Assembly (NCBI GenBank): GCA_902798605.1
Contig: CADBXH010000062.1
Coordinates: forward strand, 1-23,537
DNA: 23,537 nucleotides
From: an uncultured Ruminococcus sp.
GTDB lineage: Bacteria > Bacillota_A > Clostridia > Oscillospirales > Acutalibacteraceae
Reading direction: 5' to 3'
This document shows, piece by piece, positions 14,671 through 21,235 of this stretch. How positions within the stretch are numbered: the first letter of the stretch is position 1; every line of letters begins with the position of its first letter. The notes below the pieces were generated by a model, which saw only the letters and a list, made by a program, of their open reading frames with translations, was not told where the DNA came from and did no database searches. The translations under genes were made by a program, and so were the position numbers.

Positions 14671-15951
14671 CTATACTTTCTCATAAAAAACATTCAAAAA
14701 CTGCTCGTAAAACTCTTTTTCGGTAACAGTGAACTCAGCCATTTGGTTATCATTCAAGCTTGTTTTGCCGGGAATAGTGATAATTCCTGTGTTCAGCGCG
14801 CCGTGCAACGCAATATCCTGCGCTATATATGTGATCTTAGCAGGATTGAGATTTGTGCAGGAGAACGGAGAGCTTTCGTTAAACAGCGTTACCGCCGCGG
14901 ACGGATTTCTTCTTACCTCCGTCATAACCTTACTCATAAAGCTTTGGGCGTAAACCTGTTGCCGCTTCATTCTCAGGTTGTTGGCATCAGCGGTATTGTG
15001 AACCCTGGCTCTTACAAATCAAACCGGAACGGACAAACTGATACGTGATCCGGTTGGCAATGTGGATAATGTCAATTGGAGTGACGGTTTGCGTCATATT
15101 TTAGGATATAAGGATGTTAATGATTTTCCTACATTGTGAGTTTTTTTATCGATTCCGTCGAGATCGAGCGAATAGTAGGTGTTGACCGGGATATTGTAGA
15201 ACAGGCGCTTTACGGAAGCGACCGTGTTTGTACAGCTTGTTTCCTTTCCGTCACCGTACGCGTAGGAAAGACATATCTGCTGCTTTTGCGTGCCGGTGTA
15301 ATAACCGCCGGCTGAATATATCGCAACATCTGTCATGGTATCTCTGGGAACATTCAGCAAAGTCAGCTTGCGGTTCTTAAAATCCATAGCCATAAGAACA
15401 AGCACGTCCGCCTGACCGCCTGTTCCCTGATCGTTCGCGTCATTTAAATCGCGCTTATCAACGCCCATAAACAGCAAGCTGGTCACTTTATCGTTATATT
15501 TATAGGTGACGCCGTTATATACAATATACTGACCGCCGTCCTGAACCAAAGCGTCTACGCTGTCAGGAGCGGTGATATTAACATCATCGGTAAAAAGTTC
15601 GTCTTGTCCTCTTATAATCAAAAAGGCGGTGATCCCCGCGAAGATAAGCGCAAGCGCCGTAAACACACACGCCAGGGATATAAGAACCTTTTTCCATGTT
15701 TTCATTTTATGTTTTTTGTGATTTTTGCGTTTTTTATGATGGGATCTGTGATGTGAATGATGTGAGGATCTGAGTGAGCTGCTCTTTTTCCTTTTACGTT
15801 TAGGAGTCTTGTATATATAATCCTCGTAATCATCTTTTGTTGTTTTATCGTCTTTGGCTACCTCTGTTTTTTCTTCGGCGACCCTGAAACCGGACGATGT
15901 ACTGTAGACATCGTTATCCCACGTGAACGCGCGTTCACCCGGCTTGCTCAT
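14671..15951 (-). pseudogene. LytR-CpsA-Psr family gene, core replaced by foreign DNA
   Basis: The 5' part (15951 to about 15148) encodes a cytosolic N-terminus with a very basic, His-rich stretch (residues 49-83), a membrane helix (about 88-113) and the first half of an LCP domain: SLLFMGVDKRD, ADVLVLMAMD, NVPRDTM, ending YYSLDLDGI. The 3' part (about 15018 to 14671) resumes in the same frame with FVRARVHN and NLRMKRQQVY, the normal next LCP motifs. Between them, roughly 125 bases are unrelated and bring stops at 15094-15096 and 15019-15021, so the protein ends at 285 residues without the second half of the active site. Its start overlaps the sortase gene by 17 bases, so the two form one operon. 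A truncated product might be made, but LCP activity is not expected. An assembly error is possible. Confidence 0.8.
15019..15141 (+). other. Fragment of a PAS-domain gene inside the broken LCP gene
   Basis: Read on the plus strand, this stretch has an open frame ending at the TGA at 15137-15139. It encodes NVDNVNWSDGLRHILGYK followed by DVNDFPTL. That matches the WSD..R..LGY.D.NDFPN block of PAS sensor domains in clostridial chemoreceptors and diguanylate cyclases. There is no start codon, ribosome site, upstream domain or the usual continuation, so it is a fragment. Both edges abut good LCP coding sequence on the other strand, and no target-site duplication or inverted repeat is seen. Confidence 0.65.
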
Positions 15952-16759
15952 CTTTTACAAGTACCCCCTGTACCAAATATCGTCCGTCGCCTCCGCCGTT
16001 AAGGCAGGTGCTGAGGACAAGCATTTTGTCATCTGTGGTAAGCTTGACGTCCTTTCTGACGTTGCTCGACACCGACCTCGGGTTGAGCGCTTCCTGCTGC
16101 CACCGGGCATAAACCTCGTCGTCCGTGAAGTTGAACGAGTTCATTATATGCCTATCATCATAAATATAGGCAGAGACAACCTCGTAAGTCAGTTTTTTGT
16201 TTTCTGTGTAAATATAGATATATTTATTATTTTCAAAGAAATCTGGATCCGAGAAATTATGCAGGGTTGCAAACATAGAACCGTCAAGCATATTGTGGCC
16301 GTAAAGCACGGTCACGCGGTCAGTAAAATCTCGTTTATTGCACGACTGTGAATAAATGGTTCCCGGAAAGCTGTAATGCTTGTGGATATCGTGATCAAGA
16401 TAAAAATTATCGTCCTCGTAGCTCTGCGCGACGGGGTAATTTACGTTTGTGTTCGGAATATTGATCCACGCGTAGATATCTTTATTCTCCTCTTCAAGCT
16501 CGGGCACATTGACGGGATTTTTTACCGTAGGTGTGGTATCGCCGCTCTCGGGCTTATCCGAGCTTTGAGCGACACTTCCCGGCTGATCCGTTGCGGAATT
16601 TGAAATATCAGAGGCATAAGAGCTCGCGAGCTCTGTGTATTCCTTGTCAGCAGCGGCGCTGTTTACTATCCTGAAAACGATATATCCCGCGACCGCCAAA
16701 AAAATGAGCGCAAAAATAACAATAAGGACAATGATCAGTTTGTTTTTATCTTTTTTCAC
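15935..16759 (-). CDS. srtB: Class B sortase
   Basis: A 274-aa membrane-anchored transpeptidase that cuts a sorting signal and joins the protein to cell-wall peptide. A single N-terminal helix (about 8-31) is followed by a Ser/Thr/Pro-rich stalk (40-85) and the sortase barrel. The catalytic triad is visible: H155 in LYGHNM, C252 in LSTCLNG and R260 in DGRYLVQG. The long helix-containing insert between His and Cys is the mark of class B. The start is GTG at 16759, with an AGAGGTG site 5 bases away. It lies just downstream of a gene for a tiny SPKTG protein, its likely substrate, and overlaps the broken LCP gene by 17 bases. No strong promoter is seen in the 93-base gap, so read-through of the terminator or a weak promoter must serve it. 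Confidence 0.92.
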   Translation of the reverse strand: MKKDKNKLIIVLIVIFALIFLAVAGYIVFRIVNSAAADKEYTELASSYASDISNSATDQPGSVAQSSDKPESGDTTPTVKNPVNVPELEEENKDIYAWINIPNTNVNYPVAQSYEDDNFYLDHDIHKHYSFPGTIYSQSCNKRDFTDRVTVLYGHNMLDGSMFATLHNFSDPDFFENNKYIYIYTENKKLTYEVVSAYIYDDRHIMNSFNFTDDEVYARWQQEALNPRSVSSNVRKDVKLTTDDKMLVLSTCLNGGGDGRYLVQGVLVKDEQAG

Positions 16760-16804
16760 GCTCTCACCTCTTTACATATTAATCATGCCTGACGGCTTAT
16801 CACT

Positions 16805-16838
16805 CAAGAAAAAAAGCCTCTTTACAAAAAGAGGCTTT
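16805..16838 (-). terminator. Terminator between the SPKTG gene and the sortase gene
   Basis: On the minus strand, AAAGCCTCTTT pairs with AAAGAGGCTTT (16813-16838) around TTGT, followed by a run of T. It ends the SPKTG transcript 15 bases after the stop codon and should limit read-through into the sortase gene, giving more peptide than enzyme. Confidence 0.88.
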
Positions 16839-16852
16839 GAAAACCTGTTAAA

Positions 16853-17119
16853 TTACTTCTTAGCCCTGGCTTTCTTTACGGCAAACAATGTGGCCGCGCC
16901 GCAAGCAGCTGCAGAAAACGCAATTGCAGAAAATGTCGCAACGCTGTCTGTACCTGTCTTAGGTGAAACAGGGTTTGTGTCTTTCTTAACATCCGATTTT
17001 GTCGGCTCGGTCTCTGCCTGAGTTGTGGCTTCAGGGCTGTTGACCGAAATCGCAAAAGCGGGAACCGCGCTGAAAGCGATGATCATTACTGCAACGATTG
17101 CTGTAATTAACTTTTTCAT
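16853..17119 (-). CDS. Small secreted SPKTG cell-wall-anchored peptide
   Basis: An 88-aa precursor. Residues 1-23 are a signal peptide (MKKLIT, hydrophobic core, AFA cleavage site). Next come about 28 polar residues rich in T, E, K and P, then the sorting signal SPKTG (52-56), a hydrophobic helix (about 58-80) and the basic tail VKKARAKK. After anchoring only about 30 residues would remain on the wall, too few for an enzyme or adhesin. The start at 17119 has an AGGAG site; an upstream in-frame ATG overlaps that site. SPKTG rather than LPXTG fits the class B sortase next door, as C. difficile SrtB is known to use (S/P)PXTG signals. Its biological job is unknown. Confidence 0.85.
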   Translation of the reverse strand: MKKLITAIVAVMIIAFSAVPAFAISVNSPEATTQAETEPTKSDVKKDTNPVSPKTGTDSVATFSAIAFSAAACGAATLFAVKKARAKK

Positions 17120-17196
17120 TGGTATCTCCTCCATTTGTATGAGATTTCTGTTATTATATTTTTAATAAATTCAGATTCGTCTTTCTCATCGATAAT

Positions 17197-17225
17197 ATTA
17201 TAACACATGATAACAAAAATGTAAA
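17197..17225 (-). promoter_or_regulatory. Promoter of the SPKTG peptide gene
   Basis: On the minus strand, TTTACA (17220-17225), a 17-base spacer and a perfect TATAAT (17197-17202) preceded by TGT form a very strong extended promoter. The leader is about 70 bases. This suggests high expression of the small surface peptide. Confidence 0.85.
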
Positions 17226-17285
17226 GTATTTTTTACAATAAAATTTTACCATAATACACAAAATTTCATTCCAAATATCGTTATT

Positions 17286-17307
17286 TTGACAGTTTGAACT
17301 CTGTCAA
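17286..17307. promoter_or_regulatory. Inverted repeat upstream of nadA, candidate operator
   Basis: TTGACAG and CTGTCAA are perfect 7-bp inverted repeats separated by 8 bases, 11 bases upstream of the nadA -35 box. The form suits a dimeric regulator. A niacin-responsive repressor (NiaR/YrxA) is a natural guess for a nadA gene, but I cannot confirm the motif. Confidence 0.55.
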
Positions 17308-17318
17308 TGTTGTTTTTA

Positions 17319-17347
17319 TTGCATAGTCCGAAAAAAAATTGTATAAT
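17319..17347 (+). promoter_or_regulatory. nadA-mnmA promoter
   Basis: TTGCAT (17319-17324), a 17-base spacer and a perfect TATAAT (17342-17347). The start should be near 17354, about 43 bases before the nadA ATG. Confidence 0.8.
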
Positions 17348-17396
17348 AAAGAACGTAAAACAGACTGTAAAAACAGCTTTGAAGGGAGTTTTGACA

Positions 17397-18314
17397 ATGA
17401 ATGTTTCCGAGCTTCAACAGAAGATAATCGAGTTAAAAAAGCAAAACGACGTTTGTATCCTCGCGCACAGCTATCAGGCGCGCGAAATCTGCGAGATCGC
17501 CGACTACACCGGCGACAGCTACAAGCTAAGCGTTGACGCGGCTAATGTCAAAAACAAAAATATACTGATGTGCGGCGTGCGTTTTATGGCGGAGACCTGC
17601 AAGATACTCTCGCCCGAGAAAAAGGTGCTTTTGGCTCAGCCGATCGCGGGCTGCGCTATGGCGGATCAGATGGACAGGGCGTTGATCTCAGAGGTCAAGA
17701 AGAACTATCCCGATTACACGGTCGTTGCGTATATAAACACAACCGCCGAGCTCAAGACGATCTGCGACGTCTGCGTTACAAGCTCGTCCGCGGTGAAGAT
17801 CGTTAATAATATCGAGAACAAAAACATCCTCTTTATACCCGACTGCAACTTGGGAAGCTTTGTTCAAAAGCAATGCCCCGATAAAAATATCAAGCTGTTG
17901 AACGGCGGCTGCCCGATCCACGCCTGTGTCTCGGCAGAGGAAGCCGAGGCGGCAAAGGCTGCTCACCCGAACGCGGAGCTTCTTGTACATCCCGAGTGTA
18001 CTCCCGAGGTATGCGCGTTTGCCGACTATATCGGCTCGACCTCAGGCATTATGAAGTACGCCGAGGAGTCCGATAAAAAGGAATTCATCATCGGAACAGA
18101 GATAAGCATCGCCGAGCATTTGCAGTATATGTGCCCGGACAAGAAGTTCTATCTGCTCTCGCTGAAGCTGATCTGCCCGAATATGAAGGCAACTACGCTT
18201 TATGACGTTTACAACTGTCTTAACGGCTGCGGCGGCGAGGAGATATTGCTCGATGATGAGACTATCCGCGACGCCAAGCGCTGCATTGACGAGATGATAA
18301 GGCTCGGAGAATAA
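17397..18314 (+). CDS. nadA: Quinolinate synthase
   Basis: A 305-aa cytosolic enzyme that condenses iminoaspartate with dihydroxyacetone phosphate to quinolinate, the first pyridine of NAD biosynthesis. The three cysteines that hold the 4Fe-4S cluster are in family context: C86 in AGCAMAD, C172 in GGCPIH and C260 in LICPNMK. The LAHSYQ motif (22-27) and GVRFMAETCKIL (60-71) are also typical. Length matches the short bacterial form. I place the start at 17397, with AGGGAG upstream; the longer in-frame reading runs back through the promoter. nadB and nadC, usual partners, are not in this window. mnmA follows after one base, so both are one operon behind a candidate operator. Confidence 0.95.
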   Translation: MNVSELQQKIIELKKQNDVCILAHSYQAREICEIADYTGDSYKLSVDAANVKNKNILMCGVRFMAETCKILSPEKKVLLAQPIAGCAMADQMDRALISEVKKNYPDYTVVAYINTTAELKTICDVCVTSSSAVKIVNNIENKNILFIPDCNLGSFVQKQCPDKNIKLLNGGCPIHACVSAEEAEAAKAAHPNAELLVHPECTPEVCAFADYIGSTSGIMKYAEESDKKEFIIGTEISIAEHLQYMCPDKKFYLLSLKLICPNMKATTLYDVYNCLNGCGGEEILLDDETIRDAKRCIDEMIRLGE

Positions 18315-18315
18315 T

Positions 18316-19389
18316 ATGGCAAAAAAAGCATTGATCGCGATGAGCGGCGGCGTTGACAGCTCGGTCGCGGCGCACCTTACCCAAAAAATGGGGTATGAAT
18401 GCGTCGGCATCACAATGAAGCTATACGATAACGACGACATAGTTTGCGACAACGAAAAGACCTGCTGCTCGCTTGATGATATCGACGACGCGAGGAGCGC
18501 GTGCCGCAGGATAGGCATTCCCCACAGCGTTTACAACTTTAAGGACAGCTTTAGGGAAAACGTGATCACGCGGTTTATTGACGCGTATGAAAACGGCGCG
18601 ACGCCGAATCCCTGCATAGACTGCAACCGTTTTATAAAGTTCAAGGAGCTTGTGGTTCGTGCCGAGGTGCTGAACTTCGACTATGTTGTAACCGGTCACT
18701 ACGCAAGGATAGAGTTCGATGAGGATAAGGGCAGGTATCTGCTGAAAAAAGCCGTTGACCTGTCCAAGGATCAGAGCTATGTGCTGTATTCGCTTACGCA
18801 GGAACAGCTGAAAAGGACGCTTTTGCCGCTCGGTGAAATGACAAAGGATCAGGCGAGAAAGCTCGCAAAGGAGCTCGGGCTGATCAACGCCGAAAAGCGC
18901 GACAGCCAGGACATCTGCTTTGTGCCCGACGGCGACTACGCCGCGTTTATCAGAAGCTATACGGGCAAGGAATACCCCGAGGGCGGTTTTGTCGATGAAA
19001 GCGGCAATGTGCTCGGCACCCACAAGGGGATAATCGGGTACACGATTGGTCAAAGAAAGGGCCTGGGGCTCGCCCTGCCCGCGCCGATGTACGTCAAGGA
19101 AAAGGATCTGAAAAATAACCGCGTGGTGCTTTGCGATAACGACTCGCTGTTTTCAAAGGAGCTTACCGCGAACGATATAAACCTGATTTCCGTTGATGAG
19201 ATAACAGAGCCGATGAGGGTCTGCGCGAGGGTCAGGTATAACCAAAAGGAACAGCCCGCCACGGTCACACAGCTTGACGATGACACCATCAAAGTGGTTT
19301 TTGACGAACCGCAAAGGGCGATCTCAAAGGGGCAGGCGGTCGTGCTGTATGACGGCGACGTTGTTGTCGGCGGCGGAACGATAGTTTAG
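18316..19389 (+). CDS. mnmA: tRNA-specific 2-thiouridylase
   Basis: A 357-aa enzyme that adds sulfur to U34 of Lys, Glu and Gln tRNAs. The ATP-binding PP-loop SGGVDSS is at residues 10-16, the catalytic cysteine pair is C103 (NPCIDCN) and C201 (SQDICFV), and the C-terminal half is the usual tRNA-binding beta-barrel with GYTIGQRKGLG. Length is normal (about 360). The start codon is one base after the nadA stop, with GGAGAAT overlapping the nadA 3' end as ribosome site, so the genes are translationally linked. The sulfur-donating cysteine desulfurase is not encoded here. A terminator follows. Confidence 0.96.
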   Translation: MAKKALIAMSGGVDSSVAAHLTQKMGYECVGITMKLYDNDDIVCDNEKTCCSLDDIDDARSACRRIGIPHSVYNFKDSFRENVITRFIDAYENGATPNPCIDCNRFIKFKELVVRAEVLNFDYVVTGHYARIEFDEDKGRYLLKKAVDLSKDQSYVLYSLTQEQLKRTLLPLGEMTKDQARKLAKELGLINAEKRDSQDICFVPDGDYAAFIRSYTGKEYPEGGFVDESGNVLGTHKGIIGYTIGQRKGLGLALPAPMYVKEKDLKNNRVVLCDNDSLFSKELTANDINLISVDEITEPMRVCARVRYNQKEQPATVTQLDDDTIKVVFDEPQRAISKGQAVVLYDGDVVVGGGTIV

Positions 19390-19419
19390 CAATTAACAAT
19401 TAACAATTAACGATTAACA
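19390..19419 (+). repeat. Short 7-bp tandem repeat
   Basis: Four units of the heptad CAATTAA, the last one degenerate (CGATTAA), directly after the mnmA stop. It has no coding capacity. Such runs may arise by slippage. Confidence 0.7.
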
Positions 19420-19426
19420 GTGGGGT

Positions 19427-19452
19427 GCTGACCGAAAGGTCAGCGGCTCTTT
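19427..19452 (+). terminator. nadA-mnmA terminator
   Basis: GCTGACC-GAAA-GGTCAGC (19427-19444) is a perfect 7-bp stem with a stable GNRA-type loop, followed by GGCTCTTTT. It lies about 40 bases after the mnmA stop. Confidence 0.8.
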
Positions 19453-19486
19453 TGTTGAGTAATAAGGAATAAGAGAATAAAATAGC

Positions 19487-19578
19487 TGTCATCCTGAGGC
19501 TCTGCCGAAGGATCTCATACCTAAATTGCTGACGTTGGTTGAATAACTGTGAGATTCTTCGCTGCGCTCAGAATGACA
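19487..19578. mobile_element. 92-bp MITE-like or interspersed inverted-repeat element
   Basis: Near-perfect terminal inverted repeats of about 30 bases: TGTCATCCTGAG...GAAGGATCTCA at the left and TGAGATTCTTCG...CAGAATGACA at the right, with about 30 bases between. It has no open frame. Sequences of the type TGTCATTCTGAGCG..GAAGAATCTCA are, from memory, scattered in many bacterial genomes. Apart from this element and the neighbouring terminators, the 470-base stretch 19390-19861 holds no gene I can support. Confidence 0.65.
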
Positions 19579-19681
19579 TTTTTTATTTTAAAAATAGCAG
19601 CCGTTCATTTTCGGGAATATTAATTTTCAATTCACACAAAGTCTTCTTCTCGAATTGTGGTGTCGCCACCGCGACCGACAC

Positions 19682-19722
19682 AAAAAACAGGCAACAGCCG
19701 GATGATAAGCTGATGCCTGTTT
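19682..19722 (-). terminator. Terminator of the double-HTH regulator gene
   Basis: On the minus strand, AAACAGGCA (19722-19714) pairs with TGCCTGTTT (19693-19685), extended by an inner CAGC/GCTG pair, and runs into TTTTTTG. It lies about 140 bases after the regulator stop, in a region with no other gene. Confidence 0.75.
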
Positions 19723-19861
19723 AATTCAAAAAACTGCGGGGGATTCCACAGAGTATTGACTTTTTGCTGTTCTATGAATTTAATTTTTTTACGCCTGATA
19801 TATGCCTGAAAAACTTGTGCCCGGGAATTGTGCCTGATCTTGCAAAACCTTGCTGCATCTG

Positions 19862-20419
19862 TTATTTAGACGCCAGCCAATTTTCAACTTCCTCCTGCAG
19901 GCGGTCACGGTCGTTAACGACCTGCCCGTCACAGCCCAAAACCTCACAAATCTTTGAAGGCTCCAACTCGTCCGCCTTCTGGTGGGCTATATAATACGCT
20001 ACGTTTGCAATGAACTTGCGGATATCCGCGGGACGACGCTGTCCTGACAGGATCCTTGAAATATACGAGGGGTCGTAGTTAAGTCTTCTGCCAAGCTCGT
20101 TGTTGCTGATATCAAAGCTTTTCATCAGCTGCTTCAGCTTTTCGATAAAGGTATCGTAATCGATTCCGTAGCCCTTGTCGATCAACTTTTTTAACGACTC
20201 GGTAACTTCTTCCTGAGTAACATCACAGTTGTTCTTTTCCAAAAGCTCATACAAGCCCTTGGTGAGTCCGGCAAAGTGCTCGCCGCGAACGTTTGGAACT
20301 CTGTAACCCTTTCTGTATCTGCTGATCGTACCTTCCGATAAACCTGAAGCTAACGCAAGCTCTTTGCTTGAACATTTAGCCTGCAGAATGTAGTCATTTA
20401 ACCTTTCGTGGAAAGTCAT
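19862..20419 (-). CDS. Transcriptional regulator with two helix-turn-helix units
   Basis: A 185-aa protein with two HTH modules of the XRE type. The first is at about residues 18-42 (SKELALASGLSEGTISRYRK) and the second at about 104-130 (ISNNELGRRLNYDPSYISRI, then LSGQRRP). A linker helix joins them, and a helical tail with EVLGCDG ends in ENWLASK. There is no ligand-binding domain. I recall longer clostridial proteins that start in the same way and carry a large C-terminal region, so this may be a short form of that family. The start has GGGGAG upstream. Two direct repeats of TTACAGAATG lie just before it, and a palindrome covers the likely promoter, so self-regulation is plausible. Target genes are unknown. 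Confidence 0.8.
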   Translation of the reverse strand: MTFHERLNDYILQAKCSSKELALASGLSEGTISRYRKGYRVPNVRGEHFAGLTKGLYELLEKNNCDVTQEEVTESLKKLIDKGYGIDYDTFIEKLKQLMKSFDISNNELGRRLNYDPSYISRILSGQRRPADIRKFIANVAYYIAHQKADELEPSKICEVLGCDGQVVNDRDRLQEEVENWLASK

Positions 20420-20430
20420 ATAAATCTCCC

Positions 20431-20458
20431 CATTCTGTAATATGATAACATTCTGTAA
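20431..20458 (-). repeat. Direct repeat of TTACAGAATG upstream of the regulator gene
   Basis: Two identical 10-base copies (20449-20458 and 20431-20440 on the minus strand) spaced 18 bases start to start, so nearly on the same face of the helix. The second copy ends next to the GGGGAG ribosome site. It could be an operator for the double-HTH protein itself, or an RNA-level site. Confidence 0.6.
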
Positions 20459-20527
20459 AATCCGGTTGATCTTCGCACGTTTTATCGTTTAATATAATTC
20501 TTTATTCGCAATATCAACTCGAAAAAA

Positions 20528-20614
20528 ATCACCCGAATTAGGTATAAATATTATACCATATAATTCCTATAAATGTTATATTATTTCCGATTTGTCAATG
20601 ACAGTTCGGGTGAT
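20528..20614. promoter_or_regulatory. Nested inverted repeats around the regulator promoter
   Basis: A perfect 10-bp inverted repeat, ATCACCCGAA (20528-20537) and TTCGGGTGAT (20605-20614), encloses an AT-rich core. Inside it, GGTATAA-ATA-TTATACC (20541-20557) is a perfect palindrome that contains a minus-strand extended -10, TGGTATAAT (20550-20558). A small TGTCA-A-TGACA palindrome lies at 20593-20603. The leader to the regulator start would be about 120 bases. The rest of 20420-20730 contains only the direct repeats and the aroK-side hairpin. Confidence 0.55.
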
Positions 20615-20660
20615 AAATACTGGACTTTACTTAAAAATACCATTTTGTGTCAATAAATAA

Positions 20661-20697
20661 TCACCGCCTGTTTTTCATAAAAAATCACAGGCGGTGA
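20661..20697 (-). terminator. pyk-aroK terminator hairpin
   Basis: TCACCGCCTGT (20661-20671) and ACAGGCGGTGA (20687-20697) form a perfect 11-bp stem about 35 bases after the stop of the shikimate-kinase-like gene. The A/T-rich loop can pair further. The minus-strand T-tract (TTATTTATTG) is imperfect, so termination may be incomplete. Confidence 0.7.
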
Positions 20698-20730
20698 ATA
20701 ATTATAATTAATTGCTATTGAATGGTGTTT

Positions 20731-21234
20731 TTAACCTCTCAACATTTCTGCCGCTTTTTCAACGGTCTGCTCAATGGTCGGTTTTCCATCCGATATATCA
20801 ACGATAAGGTCGGCGTATCGCTCATAGAGCGGCGCCCTTTGCTCGTACACATTTTTGAGAGTTTCGTTTTTGTGAAAGACTATCCCGCGCGTTGTGATGT
20901 TTGTGACGCGGTGCTTTATCTCATCAAACGGAACTTTGATGTAAACAACCTTGCCGAGCTGCTTTAGGTGCACCATCGCGCTTTTAGACAGCACCATCGA
21001 GCCGCCGGTGGCAACTATCGTTTGATCACAGTCGAGCGTGCTGCCGATCTCCTGCTCAAGTTCAAGAAATCGGTCGAGCCCGTCCTCGTCGAGGATATTC
21101 TGGAGCGGCTTGCCGGCTTTTCTGCTGATAAGCAGGTCGGTGTCGATAAACGAATAACCGAGCGCCTTGGCAAGCAAAACGCCCACCGTGCTTTTGCCCG
21201 AGCCGGGCATTCCGATCAAAATAATGTTATCCAT
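20731..21234 (-). CDS. aroK: Shikimate-kinase-like small P-loop kinase
   Basis: A 167-aa protein of shikimate-kinase size and fold: Walker A GMPGSGKST (8-16), the DTD pair (31-33) that binds substrate and magnesium, a lid arginine (R116) and the RAPLYERYAD segment (R133). Two landmark residues differ from characterised AroK. The FR arginine that grips the shikimate carboxylate is replaced (residues 56-57 read FL), and the GGG loop reads GGS (77-79). It may therefore be a lineage variant or act on another small hydroxy-acid. The start is one base downstream of the pyk stop, so it is co-transcribed and probably coupled to pyruvate kinase. No other aromatic pathway gene is near. The symbol reflects the closest family only. 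Confidence 0.72.
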   Translation of the reverse strand: MDNIILIGMPGSGKSTVGVLLAKALGYSFIDTDLLISRKAGKPLQNILDEDGLDRFLELEQEIGSTLDCDQTIVATGGSMVLSKSAMVHLKQLGKVVYIKVPFDEIKHRVTNITTRGIVFHKNETLKNVYEQRAPLYERYADLIVDISDGKPTIEQTVEKAAEMLRG

Positions 21235-21235
21235 A

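Noticed and set aside
14743..15048. Plus-strand 101-codon frame over the end of the broken LCP gene
   Set aside because: It covers good LCP coding sequence on the other strand, with no start signals. Only the 15019-15141 part in a different frame resembles a known domain.
19725..19861. Continuation of the double-HTH regulator after its stop, or a 28-codon ORF
   Set aside because: No family-like sequence appears in any frame, and the short ORF lacks a ribosome site. The terminator further on fits an untranslated 3' end.
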